Below are positions 18,647-27,417 of a DNA stretch of 64,000 nucleotides, in pieces. The notes beneath the pieces were generated by a model, which saw only the letters and a program-made list of their open reading frames with translations, ran no database searches and had not been told where the DNA came from. Numbering within the stretch: the first letter of the stretch is position 1; every line of letters starts with the position of its first letter. The DNA lies in assembly GCA_030430575.1 (NCBI GenBank), contig JAUIKF010000002.1, forward strand, positions 1 through 64,000, written 5' to 3'. Source of the DNA: Bacteroidia bacterium (lineage in GTDB: Bacteria > Bacteroidota > Bacteroidia > J057). The position numbers and the translations under genes are program-made.

Positions 18647-20005
18647 GTGATAAAAAACAAAATCCTCCCCCTCCCAGCGATGATAATAGTCATCGTACTT
18701 TGTGCCAATTGTGCTTCTACTCCCTCATATCCAAAGACTGAGAGCATTCTTGTCGATAAGCTGAATCTGATGTTTAAATCGCCGACGCTGTTTGAACACA
18801 TCGAGATAAGTGAAAACGGCATCCGCTTGTACGAGGATTTAGCAGCAAAGCAGCTTGGTCAGGCTGAATTCGCCATTTTCCCTGACGAATACGACGCTTT
18901 CAAAACGCTTGCCGCCCGTCTCAGTACGGATAGCTTATTGGCACTATACCTTCAAAAAGGGACTGAAAGATGGCCTACTGATGTGAGAATGCAGGCATTG
19001 CGGTCTGACTCATCCAATACCCTAAGAGTCGACAGGTCACTTCCGCTCAGTGGGCTCAAAATAGCCCTAGATCCAGGGCATATATCAGGAGACATGGCGA
19101 CAGCTATGATAGAAGGCAAATATGTGCGAATCCGCCCCACGGCGGCGACAGGGATGAAGGAGATTGGCTTTTTCGAACCGAACCTCACCCTCGCAACGGC
19201 ACACTTGATCCGAAAGCAACTGCTTGAGCTAGGGGCAGAAGTCCTGATGACACGCCTCTCTTCCGGCGTGAATACGCGTGGCATCTCCTTCGAAACGTGG
19301 AAACGTGAGTATATTCAAACAGACCTTCAACGTGCGTATGATTTAGGCTTTATTGATTCCTCTCAAGTAGCTTATTTGCAGCGAGAACCCACTGACAAAG
19401 AGTTATTTGCCAATCTCTACAACCGACTCGACTTGTGGGATCGCGCCCAGAAGATCAATGCTTTTCAGCCAGACTTGACCCTGATTATTCATTATAATGT
19501 GGATTCGGATAGTTGGCGCCTTCGCGATGAAGAGGGCTATTTCCCGGCCAGTGACAAAAATGCCAACTACAATATGGCCTTTGTCCCAGGGAGTTTTATG
19601 GCGGGGGAGTTGGCAAAACCAGAAGACCGCTTGGCCCTGCTGCGGATGATCCTGACGGATAATGTGGCTCAGTCGATCACGCTGTCGGAAGCCATTGTAT
19701 CGCAGATGACTCAGAAGTTGGGCGTGCCGCCAGTGGCGCAGGATGCGCCATTACGCTACCTAGAGATCGCTTCACTCCCTACAAAAGCGCGAGGCGTTTT
19801 TGCCCGTAACCTCACCCTCACACGCCTAATCAAAGGTCCTTTGTGCTATGGGGAATCCCTTTGTCAGGATGGGCTTGAGGAGGCTTTAAGACTTAACCAA
19901 CAGGATATCGTGGTGGCTGGCATTCGCGCACCGAGTAGGGTGCGGGCGGTCGCAGATGCCTATGTGGCAGGGGTGATGGAATATTTGGAACAAAATCGAC
20001 CTTGA
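18647..20005 (+). CDS. N-acetylmuramoyl-L-alanine amidase-like lipoprotein (Amidase_3 fold)
   Basis: The 452-residue product begins at GTG 18647, chosen because it supplies the Lys residues of a lipoprotein signal ending LCANC (Cys22). The Amidase_3 zinc motifs are visible: IALDPGH (about 139-145), a conserved Glu in GFFEPNL (about 176-182), and IIHYN (about 281-285), where His and Asn match the H-x-N motif. The family cleaves the amide bond between MurNAc and the stem peptide. Long insertions separate the motifs and the protein is larger than most cell-wall amidases, so the precise substrate is uncertain. It is anchored to the membrane by the lipid. Confidence 0.75.
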   Translation: MIKNKILPLPAMIIVIVLCANCASTPSYPKTESILVDKLNLMFKSPTLFEHIEISENGIRLYEDLAAKQLGQAEFAIFPDEYDAFKTLAARLSTDSLLALYLQKGTERWPTDVRMQALRSDSSNTLRVDRSLPLSGLKIALDPGHISGDMATAMIEGKYVRIRPTAATGMKEIGFFEPNLTLATAHLIRKQLLELGAEVLMTRLSSGVNTRGISFETWKREYIQTDLQRAYDLGFIDSSQVAYLQREPTDKELFANLYNRLDLWDRAQKINAFQPDLTLIIHYNVDSDSWRLRDEEGYFPASDKNANYNMAFVPGSFMAGELAKPEDRLALLRMILTDNVAQSITLSEAIVSQMTQKLGVPPVAQDAPLRYLEIASLPTKARGVFARNLTLTRLIKGPLCYGESLCQDGLEEALRLNQQDIVVAGIRAPSRVRAVADAYVAGVMEYLEQNRP

Positions 20006-20012
20006 GAAAGAG

Positions 20013-20044
20013 CAAATTCAAACTCAAGTTCAACCTCAACCTCA
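20013..20044 (+). repeat. Hexanucleotide array (CAANYT; TTGARN on the other strand)
   Basis: Five consecutive six-base units (CAAATT, CAAACT, CAAGTT, CAACCT, CAACCT) plus a partial unit fill the space between the amidase stop (20005) and the methyltransferase stop (20042). Two similar arrays occur at 29340 and 34637. Confidence 0.7.
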
Positions 20045-20644
20045 TTTTTCCAACACATACACATAATGATGCTGGTAGGGAAATCCAGGGCGGATATGTG
20101 AGCCATGACAGACTTCCCAGCCCTGGCGTTCAAATTCTTGCTGATAATGCTTATGAGAACGGAATTCTAGCGGAACGGGCACGCCTTTTTTGAGCTTATT
20201 GAGCAAGAAATCTTGGGCTGAAATCCAGATTCGGTCGAGAAAATTGATGTACATCTCTTCTACCAATACCAGTTGGCCGCCAGGCTTGAGGACACGCTGG
20301 AGTTCACCCAGAAAGAACTCTGGGTCGTGGGTATGGTGCATCACAGAGGAGGCGATCGCCGCATCAAAGTGCCCGTCTTCGAAGGGGATATGATCCCCTT
20401 CATATTGCAAAAAGGTCAACTGACCGTCATCGTCAAGGTGCAGGTTTTGGTCGCGGATGACGTCTATTCCCGTGATTGAAAGGTCATTTCTGAGCGCTGC
20501 CAGCGTCTTGGCCGTGAACAAGTTCCCACACCCAAAGTCTAGTATTTGCCCGTTTTCGGGCATAAAAGGCTCCACTTTCTGGGCAATCTTGTGGCTCCGC
20601 TGTCCCGAAAGCTTTTTATAAAAATCTGTCTTAGCTATGAACAT
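20042..20644 (-). CDS. Class I SAM-dependent methyltransferase (Methyltransf_11 type)
   Basis: The 200-residue product has motif I ILDFGCGN (34-41), an acidic end of strand 2 (TGIDVI), and the late LKPGGQLVLVEE segment of the UbiE/Methyltransf_11 group. Substrate unknown. Its ATG shares a base with the TAA of gatC (TAATG), implying translational coupling. Its stop codon falls inside a hexanucleotide array at the 3' end. No membrane segment. Confidence 0.88.
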   Translation of the reverse strand: MFIAKTDFYKKLSGQRSHKIAQKVEPFMPENGQILDFGCGNLFTAKTLAALRNDLSITGIDVIRDQNLHLDDDGQLTFLQYEGDHIPFEDGHFDAAIASSVMHHTHDPEFFLGELQRVLKPGGQLVLVEEMYINFLDRIWISAQDFLLNKLKKGVPVPLEFRSHKHYQQEFERQGWEVCHGSHIRPGFPYQHHYVYVLEK

Positions 20645-20934
20645 TATTTTTTGACCACTTTGGGCACCATAAAGTGCGTACCGTCAGACTGAGGGGCATT
20701 TTTGAGCAATGCTTCTTGTGAAAGGGGCGGCTGGGGCTTGTCTTCTCTTAATCGATTGACCGCATCCGTCATGTGTATGAGTGGCTCCACGCCTGTGGTA
20801 TCGACCTCTTGCAATTTGTCGACAAAGTCGAGCATGCGCTGGAAGTCCTCCTTCAACTCATCGCGCTCTTCTCCGCTCAAGTGGAGTTTGGAGAGGTGGG
20901 CGATCTTGTCGAGGAGTTCGTCTGTGATCTTCAT
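20644..20934 (-). CDS. gatC: Asp-tRNA(Asn)/Glu-tRNA(Gln) amidotransferase subunit C
   Basis: The 96-residue product matches GatC over its whole length: helix pair with IAHLSKLHLS near the N-terminus, LQEVDTTGVEPLIHMTD in the middle (the V-x-P-L belt), and the final G-T-H-F-M-V-P-K-V-V. GatC stabilises GatA in the GatCAB complex that converts Glu-tRNA(Gln) to Gln-tRNA(Gln). gatA and gatB are not nearby, as is common. A near-consensus Bacteroidota -7 box lies only a few bases upstream of the ATG. Confidence 0.93.
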   Translation of the reverse strand: MKITDELLDKIAHLSKLHLSGEERDELKEDFQRMLDFVDKLQEVDTTGVEPLIHMTDAVNRLREDKPQPPLSQEALLKNAPQSDGTHFMVPKVVKK

Positions 20935-20937
20935 GGC

Positions 20938-20948
20938 GCAAAAGTAGG
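20938..20948 (-). promoter_or_regulatory. Bacteroidota-type promoter -7 box for gatC
   Basis: On the minus strand TACTTTTG (TAnnTTTG consensus) lies about 4-12 bases before the gatC ATG. If used, the transcript would have almost no leader. The 50-base gap also holds a TACTTTTA element facing the plus-strand SecD-like gene. Confidence 0.4.
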
Positions 20949-20984
20949 GAAAATGAATTACTTTTATCCAAACAACTCATTTAG

Positions 20985-21956
20985 ATGAAATTCCTTCCCC
21001 TTTTACTGATCACCTGCTTCGCCTTCTCCTGCCAATTCACACCGCCAGTAGGCCATACCACGATCCTCCTAGAGGTGCAGACAGCCTCGATAGAGCCATT
21101 AAAACAGGTATTGCTCACTCGCTTGGATGAATTTGGCATTCCTGCCAACAGGGTGGAGATGTCCTTTGTAGCGGATCGCCTGACGATTGATCTTCAAGGG
21201 ACGTATGATACGACGCGTCTGGCGCATTTGCTGACGGCGACAGGGGCAATGGAATTTTGGGAGACGTATCCGGTTCAAGAATCATTTCCATACATCACAG
21301 AAGCCAATTCATACTTGGGCACACAACAAGAAAATCAAAAAAAACAAGATACCACAAGCTGGGCACTTGAAGATGAGATTGCCCATTTTAAGCGAGTGAA
21401 TCCCCTTTTTGCTGTGCTCTCTCCTCCCTCTGAGAATATTTCTCCTAGTTCTCCAATTGTAGGCTATGCTAAAGCTGAAGATATAGAGACTGTGAATCAG
21501 TATGTTGCTGAAATCGTTGGCCAGAAAATGTTACCTGAAGACATGGTGCTTGCATGGAAACAGGCACCAGTTGAAGGCGTGGAGGAAGAGGTCTATGAAT
21601 TGATTGCCTTGAAGAAAATACCATCTCATTTGACCCCCTTGACAGAAAGGGATATTAAGCTTATTATTCCAGACTTCGACTTGCAAGAACAGCCGGTGAT
21701 CACCATCCATTTGAATCAAGAAGGTACCCAGACTTTTTCAAATATGACGGAAGCCAATGTAGGCAAGGCAATAGCCATTGTCATAGATGGCCGGGTAGTC
21801 ATGGCCCCAGTGGTTCAAGAGCCTATTCGGAAGGGAGATATCATGATCTCGGGAGATTTTACCTATGAGGAAACGAAGGATCTGAGTATTATTTTGAGCA
21901 AAGGGCGACTGCCTGTTGATGTGGCTTTAGTGGGACTCGATTCATTCAATCAATAA
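20985..21956 (+). CDS. Stand-alone SecD P1-domain-like lipoprotein
   Basis: The 323-residue product has a lipoprotein signal ending FAFSC (Cys16) and then the SecD/SecDF first periplasmic domain: an N-terminal ferredoxin-like part (RLDEFGIPANRVEM), the ATGAMEFWE strand, and the P1 head near the C-terminus (PVITIHLNQEGTQTF, AIVIDGRVVMAPVVQEPI, GDFTYEE). Full SecDF has twelve membrane segments; here there are none, only a lipid anchor. In SecD the P1 domain helps pull exported chains into the periplasm. A lipid-anchored copy may assist export or be a paralogue with a new role. It converges on the cyclase gene with a 5-base gap. Confidence 0.75.
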   Translation: MKFLPLLLITCFAFSCQFTPPVGHTTILLEVQTASIEPLKQVLLTRLDEFGIPANRVEMSFVADRLTIDLQGTYDTTRLAHLLTATGAMEFWETYPVQESFPYITEANSYLGTQQENQKKQDTTSWALEDEIAHFKRVNPLFAVLSPPSENISPSSPIVGYAKAEDIETVNQYVAEIVGQKMLPEDMVLAWKQAPVEGVEEEVYELIALKKIPSHLTPLTERDIKLIIPDFDLQEQPVITIHLNQEGTQTFSNMTEANVGKAIAIVIDGRVVMAPVVQEPIRKGDIMISGDFTYEETKDLSIILSKGRLPVDVALVGLDSFNQ

Positions 21957-21961
21957 TTCAA

Positions 21962-22726
21962 TCACCCCACCATCGCCACCACCCGCGCAGGCGCGGCAGA
22001 CGCGCCCTTGATCTTGAGCGGAAATACCGCCACCTGAAATCCCTGAGACGGCAAGGCGTCCAGGTTCACGAGCTGCTCGATATGACAGTATTCCTTGTCG
22101 ATGCCCACGAGGTGCCCCCCCCAGAAATAATCGGCATTGCCGGTTCGCTTGGCTTCTTGCGCCATATAGCGCAAAGGCAGGTCCCAACCCCACTGGTCTA
22201 TGCCCATGACCTTCACGCCTTGGTCGATGAGCCAGGCGGTGGCTTCAGGGCTCATGCCCGTTCCGCGCTCCACGTATTCTGGCGTGCCTGAGAGCTTGTC
22301 GCGTCCTGTCTTGATCAGGACGATGGTTCCAGGCGCTACAACGGCGCCAGATTTGACCAAATCATCTTTCAGGTCATCGACCGTAATTACCTCAAAATCA
22401 GGCTTATGACTCATGTCAATGACGATGCCAGGGCCATAACACCACTCCAAAGGGACTTGGTCGATGGTCTTGGCGGGTTTACCTTCTACGGTAGGACCAT
22501 AGTGCCACGGCGCATCAATATGCGTGGTCGCATGTACCCCCATGCCCATGATCTTGTCATCTGCCCATCCGTGGAAATTTTTAGGGAATAGCTTATTGGG
22601 CAGGCCCACAAAAAAGCGAATGAGCATGCGGCTCTTTCTGTGTGGCTTATGCTTGATCTTGACCCGCATGAAAAAGGGATCCTTTTTGTTGTAGGCGATG
22701 GTTTTGGAGAGGTCGATGAGTTGCAT
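21962..22726 (-). CDS. Cyclase family protein (kynurenine formamidase-like hydrolase)
   Basis: The 254-residue product carries the metal-binding signature HATTHIDAPWH at 65-75 (His65, His69, Asp71, His75) of the cyclase/KynB family, and downstream conserved segments VVAPGTIVLIKTGRD and GVKVMGIDQWGWD. Members are Mn/Zn hydrolases acting on N-formyl or cyclic amide substrates. Without kynurenine genes nearby, the substrate is unknown. It is probably cytoplasmic. ATTGATTA-type repeats lie just upstream (22732-22767). Confidence 0.88.
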   Translation of the reverse strand: MQLIDLSKTIAYNKKDPFFMRVKIKHKPHRKSRMLIRFFVGLPNKLFPKNFHGWADDKIMGMGVHATTHIDAPWHYGPTVEGKPAKTIDQVPLEWCYGPGIVIDMSHKPDFEVITVDDLKDDLVKSGAVVAPGTIVLIKTGRDKLSGTPEYVERGTGMSPEATAWLIDQGVKVMGIDQWGWDLPLRYMAQEAKRTGNADYFWGGHLVGIDKEYCHIEQLVNLDALPSQGFQVAVFPLKIKGASAAPARVVAMVG

Positions 22727-22731
22727 GGGGA

Positions 22732-22767
22732 GATTATTGATTGATTAATTGACTGATTATTAATTTA
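22732..22767. repeat. AT-rich GATTRATT array
   Basis: A run of overlapping ATTGATTGATTAATTGACTGATTATTAA-type tetranucleotide and hexanucleotide units in the gap upstream of the cyclase gene. Similar tracts occur at 126-160, 21943-21967, 33314-33358, 33381-33416 and 52081-52114. Confidence 0.6.
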
Positions 22768-22829
22768 GAAATGCTGAGCTGGATTTCGGAATTGTGAGTG
22801 GGCTAGTGGGTAATCCAGCTCTCTAAGCA

Positions 22830-24335
22830 TTATTTCTTAAAAATAAACAGCCCTAAGAATGTCAACAGCCCATTCACCAGCAATATCTCAAATCCAAATG
22901 TATAGCCCAACAGTGAAGGACTTCCCACTTGAATGCCATAACTCAGAATAGGGGCTGCAATACAGATAAAAGGGACAGCTCGATCATTCACTTGGCGTTT
23001 GGTGAATAAGCCAAAGGCATACAGCCCGAGTAATGGGCCGTAGGTGTATCCCGCCGCTTTGAAGATCTCCCAAATGACGGCTTCTTCATTTAGCTTACTG
23101 AAAATGATAATCACCAGCAGGAGCACCACCGCAAACGCCACATGCACGAGGTAGCGTGTTTTGAGTTTTTGGGCACTATCTGCTTTTTCTTCAAAATCGA
23201 GGATGTCGACACAAAATGACGTTGTCAGGGCCGTAAGCGCAGAATCCGCACTGGAATAAGCGGCAGCGATGACGCCCAGGACAAAGACCACGCCAGCTAC
23301 TGGTCCAAGGTGATTCAGGGCGAGAACAGGGAAAAGTTCGTCAGTTTTTCTACAGTCCATCAAGCCCTCTACACCTTGTAAGCAGATGGCGCAATTTTCT
23401 TCAGCTAATTGCGCAGCCTCAATATCTAAAAAGCCCATTTCACTCCCATACAGGTAGAGCAAAGCCCCAAGGCTCAAGAAGAGGATATTAGCAAATACCA
23501 GTACAATGCTGAACCAGAACATGTTCTTCTGGGCATCGCCGAGATTTCGGCAGGTGAGGTTTTTTTGCATCATGTCTTGATCCAGGCCCGTCATCACGAT
23601 GGTCATGAATGCGCCTGTCAGGAACTGAAAGATGAAGTTTTCTCGCCCATCACTCATGTCCCATGAGAAAATGTCGGAATAGTCGCTCGCCCTGATTTCA
23701 CTGACCATCTCCCCCAAACTCCACCCCAACTGATCGTTGATCAGGAAGATCGTCAAGCCTGCCGCCAGCAGCATACAGAAAGTCTGTAGGGTGTCCGTCC
23801 AGACGACGGTTTTGATCCCACCACGGAACGTATAGAGGTAAATCAAGCCAATGGAAAGAAAGACGGTCACTTCGAAAGGCACACCCAGGGCGTCACACAC
23901 AGCGAGTTGGATGACCATCGCGATGAGGTAAAGGCGCAAACTGGCGCCTATGATGCGCGAAAGCAAGAAGTAGACGGCTCCCGTTTTATAGGCGTGATTG
24001 CCGAAGCGATCGCGGAGGTATTGGTAGATGGAAGTGAGGTTGAGTTTGTAGTAAAGGGGTAATAGCACCGTGGCAATCACGAAATAGCCCAGCAGGTAGC
24101 CGATCACGATCTGCATATAGCCAAACTGCGAATTGCCGACGGCACCTGGGATGGAAATAAAGGTGACCCCTGACAAGGTCGCGCCGATCATCCCAAATGC
24201 AACGGCATACCAAGGCGAGGCCCGGTTGCCTGTGAAGAAGGTCTTGTGGTCTGATTTTCGTCCAGTGACAAGGGAAATAACCAGTAATATCCCAAAATAA
24301 GCGGCAATAACGAGAAGCGCGAGTTCTGTATTCAT
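22830..24335 (-). CDS. Sodium:solute symporter (SSS family)
   Basis: The 501-residue product is almost entirely membrane segments (about 13) and has SSS hallmarks: ARASPW-like FFTGNRASPWYAVAFGMIGA (about 33-52) leading to SGVTFISIPG, then FRGGIKTVVWTDTLQ (about 170-184) and TGLDQDMMQKNLTCRN. It uses the sodium gradient to import a small organic solute, the identity of which cannot be read from sequence. The insertion with Cys residues (EENCAICLQGVEGLMDCRK) in a loop is noticeable. It is followed by the gap upstream of the cyclase-family gene on the same strand. Confidence 0.92.
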   Translation of the reverse strand: MNTELALLVIAAYFGILLVISLVTGRKSDHKTFFTGNRASPWYAVAFGMIGATLSGVTFISIPGAVGNSQFGYMQIVIGYLLGYFVIATVLLPLYYKLNLTSIYQYLRDRFGNHAYKTGAVYFLLSRIIGASLRLYLIAMVIQLAVCDALGVPFEVTVFLSIGLIYLYTFRGGIKTVVWTDTLQTFCMLLAAGLTIFLINDQLGWSLGEMVSEIRASDYSDIFSWDMSDGRENFIFQFLTGAFMTIVMTGLDQDMMQKNLTCRNLGDAQKNMFWFSIVLVFANILFLSLGALLYLYGSEMGFLDIEAAQLAEENCAICLQGVEGLMDCRKTDELFPVLALNHLGPVAGVVFVLGVIAAAYSSADSALTALTTSFCVDILDFEEKADSAQKLKTRYLVHVAFAVVLLLVIIIFSKLNEEAVIWEIFKAAGYTYGPLLGLYAFGLFTKRQVNDRAVPFICIAAPILSYGIQVGSPSLLGYTFGFEILLVNGLLTFLGLFIFKK

Positions 24336-24386
24336 GGGGGTAAATTATGAATTTGCCCACGGATAAAGAATTATTCACGCGAATCC

Positions 24387-26348
24387 CTACTGATCCACTA
24401 ATATTGGGCGAAGAATATGATCAGTAGAAATGATCAATAGACCCTCTTGGTCTTTCTTTCGGACGACAATGTCTTCCGCATCCATTTCTTTATCATCAGA
24501 AAGATAATCGTTGTTTTCGGGGATTACTGGAATGAGGTAATGCCGAATTTTCATTACGCCCGTTTCAAACCCTTCAACTTTTAACAGTCCCTTATGAAAA
24601 TAACTCCCATCGCCCGTGAAATTCCTTAGGGAGAAGGTAGCAGATTGGGAACCATATCTGGAGCCAGCTTCAGTATCAACTACTAACTGTCCTCTATCAT
24701 ATTTAGCCCTTAAATGGGTAATGGGCACTTTTTTGGAAGATTCACTCCTGTCTTTAACCCAACCGAGTGATGTATCCCTCGCTGAATACTGAGACAGTGT
24801 GGTACTATTGATATGAAAAAGGAGACTGCAACCACTATCCCTTGAAGCAAAGGTTATCTGCCCTTTCCAATAGTCTTGGCCAGGTTGGTCGGGAAGGTTG
24901 ACAGATAGAGAATCGATTTCCCCTCGGGAATCCTCATAAAAAGAGAATACCCTTTCCGCTAGCAAAGCGCATTCAAAGCCTTTTTGCGATGGTCCCTGAC
25001 GAGGGGAATTGAATTCACCTATTGAAGCATATTTGATGGAGATGGGGGGAATTTGAATAAATGATGCTTGGTCGCTGGAAATGATCACTGGAAACTGTAC
25101 GTCAAAAGTTTCTGAGTTATTCGCAATAATGACGACTGTTGGAAAATAAAACCGACTGATATGTCCTGATTGATTGAATTCCGCATAATTGTGCGCAGAT
25201 GTATCTCCAAACGCTTGGTAGACTGGGCAATCCTCAATTGCCTTCATCATGCGCTCCTTTTCAGCTTTCTCCTCTGCTTTATATGCACTCGTCTTGGCAA
25301 TTCGTTCTGCCTTGATGTTTGCTTGCCTTTGCCTCAATTCTGCTAAAGATTCTTGATAAATGACCTTGCCAGTAGTATCTATATAGGCATATAAGGTATT
25401 ATTAAAGCCCATACTGAATCCTTCTATGGGGATAGAACAAGGGCTGTTTTTAGGCGTCAGTTTCACTAAGGCCAATCCATTGTGGAACGATGTTGCTTGA
25501 CAAATTTCTTGTCCCTCAATCGGGCTAGAAATAACGACATTTCCATTTTTGTCTATATAATAAATTCCCTCTTCCCCTCTCACTTGCGCTAGTCCTTCTG
25601 AAAAACGATCTGCATATTGGTATTGGGGTTCGATGACCCAGTTCCCTGCTTTATCGATAAATCCATACAGGAAATCGTCCTTTTGAGCCGCAGCAAGTCC
25701 TTCTGAAAAGGAGTTTACGGACTGAAATACCGTATCTATCACGACTTCCCCTTTTTGATTGATAAACCCCATTTTACTGAAAAAGGTAGGTTGGAAAAGT
25801 GCTCGATTGTCATGAAAATCGCCAATATGCCGGTAGGGAGGCAGCTCCAAAACTACGGTCCCTGTTGTATCCATATACCCTGCCTGGCTATGTGACTGAA
25901 AAGCCATCCAACCGCTGGAGACAGGCCTTAGCTTATGATAATTAGGAAAAGTGGTTATTAAATCACCATCCTTAGATAAAAGGTTATAAACCTGATAGTC
26001 TTTCGATAGTAGGATGACACCTTCAGAAAAGTAATCGGTTCGCAGCTCATGGTTATCATAATTAGGCGTCAGGTTAATGGTAGTGGATAATTGATAGGTT
26101 GCAGGAATTATTTCCTTGGCATTTTTATCTATTACCCCCCACTGATTATTCTGTTGAAAAAGCGCCCGATCTTCTGAAAATGGAAATGCATATTGGTACT
26201 TAGGGGGAATTGCCCATTTTCCTGATGTATTAATATAGCCCCACTTATCCCCTCTTTTCATAGGAAAAAGGTCTCCGTGGTCAACCTGCGTGCAACTATA
26301 AAGGCTTCCAATTAATGCTAGGGAAAAGAAGAAGGATAATATTTTCAT
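24387..26348 (-). CDS. WG-repeat lipoprotein
   Basis: From ATG 26346-26348 the product is 653 residues with a lipoprotein signal ending LYSC (Cys19); a longer frame to 26372 would place seven extra polar residues before the signal. The N-terminal half contains repeated WGYI/YGFIDKAGNWVI-type WG repeats (about 25-330), each a short beta motif. A coiled, charged linker rich in Ala, Glu and Lys follows (about 335-370), then a beta-rich C-terminal domain. WG-repeat lipoproteins are common and poorly characterised in Bacteroidota; a binding or scaffold role is only an inference. Confidence 0.85.
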   Translation of the reverse strand: MKILSFFFSLALIGSLYSCTQVDHGDLFPMKRGDKWGYINTSGKWAIPPKYQYAFPFSEDRALFQQNNQWGVIDKNAKEIIPATYQLSTTINLTPNYDNHELRTDYFSEGVILLSKDYQVYNLLSKDGDLITTFPNYHKLRPVSSGWMAFQSHSQAGYMDTTGTVVLELPPYRHIGDFHDNRALFQPTFFSKMGFINQKGEVVIDTVFQSVNSFSEGLAAAQKDDFLYGFIDKAGNWVIEPQYQYADRFSEGLAQVRGEEGIYYIDKNGNVVISSPIEGQEICQATSFHNGLALVKLTPKNSPCSIPIEGFSMGFNNTLYAYIDTTGKVIYQESLAELRQRQANIKAERIAKTSAYKAEEKAEKERMMKAIEDCPVYQAFGDTSAHNYAEFNQSGHISRFYFPTVVIIANNSETFDVQFPVIISSDQASFIQIPPISIKYASIGEFNSPRQGPSQKGFECALLAERVFSFYEDSRGEIDSLSVNLPDQPGQDYWKGQITFASRDSGCSLLFHINSTTLSQYSARDTSLGWVKDRSESSKKVPITHLRAKYDRGQLVVDTEAGSRYGSQSATFSLRNFTGDGSYFHKGLLKVEGFETGVMKIRHYLIPVIPENNDYLSDDKEMDAEDIVVRKKDQEGLLIISTDHILRPILVDQ

Positions 26349-26425
26349 CGGTGTATAATGGTTTTTAGCCAAAGATACGAGCGTAGCGGGCTATTCAAAA
26401 CCACATGAGGATGTGGAGGGCTGAA

Positions 26426-26469
26426 TTTTCTCCAACAGTTTTTTGGGACAAAAAACTACCAGGAGAAAT
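26426..26469. promoter_or_regulatory. Interrupted inverted repeat in divergent promoter region
   Basis: Nested arms TTTCTCC (about 26427-26433) with GGAGAAA (26462-26468) and AGTTTTTT with AAAAAACT surround a 5-base loop, just before the ATP-cone nuclease gene at 26484. It could be an operator or a hairpin in the leader. A second small stem, CCACAT/ATGTGG, lies at 26401-26416. Confidence 0.35.
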
Positions 26470-26483
26470 CGTATCTTCCCCCT

Positions 26484-27323
26484 ATGAATGAACCCATTTA
26501 TGTCACCAAGGCTTCAGGGGAATTAGTTCCTTTTGAGGTAGGAAAGCTTCGCCATTCCCTTTCCAATGCAGGAGCTTCCTCGCAAATCATTGAGCAAATA
26601 GTTGCAGAGGTCTTATCGGATATTTACCCTAGTATCAGCACTAAGAAGATTTACCAAAAAGCCTTCTCCCTCCTTAAAAAACAACATCGCCCTGCGGCGG
26701 TCCGCTACAACCTCAAGAAGGCGATTATGGAACTGGGACCTTCAGGATATCCATTTGAACGGTTTGTAGGAGAAATTCTAAAACATGAAGGCTACGACGT
26801 AGAGGTGGGAGTAATGGAAAAAGGGCACTGCATCATGCACGAGGTGGATGTTCTCGCCGAAAAGGACAACCAGCGGATCATGGTAGAATGTAAGTTTGGG
26901 AATAAAGCAGGCAAAAAGGTGACATCGAAGGTGTCGCTCTATATCCATTCTCGCTTCCGAGACCTTGCGCGTGAATGGGGTCGGACACCTGAGCATTCCA
27001 ATAAAGCATACAAAGGGTGGGTCGTGACCAATGGCTCTTTCACAGATGAAGCCATCAAATATGGTGTATGTGCCGGCCTGCACCTGATCGGTTGGGATTT
27101 CCCCAAGCAAGGAAGCCTCAAGCAGCTTATAGACATCTGTCATCTCTACCCCGTGACCGCCCTTACGGCGATCACCAAAGCTGAAAAGCAGCGTCTGCTG
27201 GATCGTGAAATCGTGCTGTGTAGAGAGCTTGATGGTCGAGAGGACATCCTGCATGACGTTCATGTGCCGCCCTCTCGTATTCGCAAAGCCCTCAATGAAA
27301 TCAGGCATGTATGTGTGGAGTAA
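26484..27323 (+). CDS. ATP-cone domain fused to an Mrr-like restriction endonuclease domain
   Basis: The 279-residue product begins with an ATP-cone (about 4-85; VTKASGELVPFEVGKLRHSL and later AVRYNLKKAIMELGPSG), the nucleotide-binding module best known from ribonucleotide reductases and NrdR. Residues about 90-220 fit a PD-(D/E)xK nuclease of the Mrr_cat type: Glu92 in FERFVGEIL, Asp122, and E135-C-K137. The catalytic triad is intact. The gene is alone; no modification methylase is nearby, so a classical restriction pair is not supported. A nucleotide-sensing nuclease, perhaps in DNA repair or defence, is a reasonable inference. Confidence 0.8.
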   Translation: MNEPIYVTKASGELVPFEVGKLRHSLSNAGASSQIIEQIVAEVLSDIYPSISTKKIYQKAFSLLKKQHRPAAVRYNLKKAIMELGPSGYPFERFVGEILKHEGYDVEVGVMEKGHCIMHEVDVLAEKDNQRIMVECKFGNKAGKKVTSKVSLYIHSRFRDLAREWGRTPEHSNKAYKGWVVTNGSFTDEAIKYGVCAGLHLIGWDFPKQGSLKQLIDICHLYPVTALTAITKAEKQRLLDREIVLCRELDGREDILHDVHVPPSRIRKALNEIRHVCVE

Positions 27324-27417
27324 AGAATATGAGGTGAATTATACAGCATGAAATGAAGAAAGTCAGCTAAAAAAGGTGAAAAAAGTAGTACCTTGATCTT
27401 TAAAAATATCATTACCT

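Noticed and set aside
26484-27323. ATP-cone gene as NrdR or ribonucleotide reductase
   Set aside because: There is no zinc-ribbon as in NrdR and no reductase domain; the second domain is a PD-(D/E)xK nuclease.
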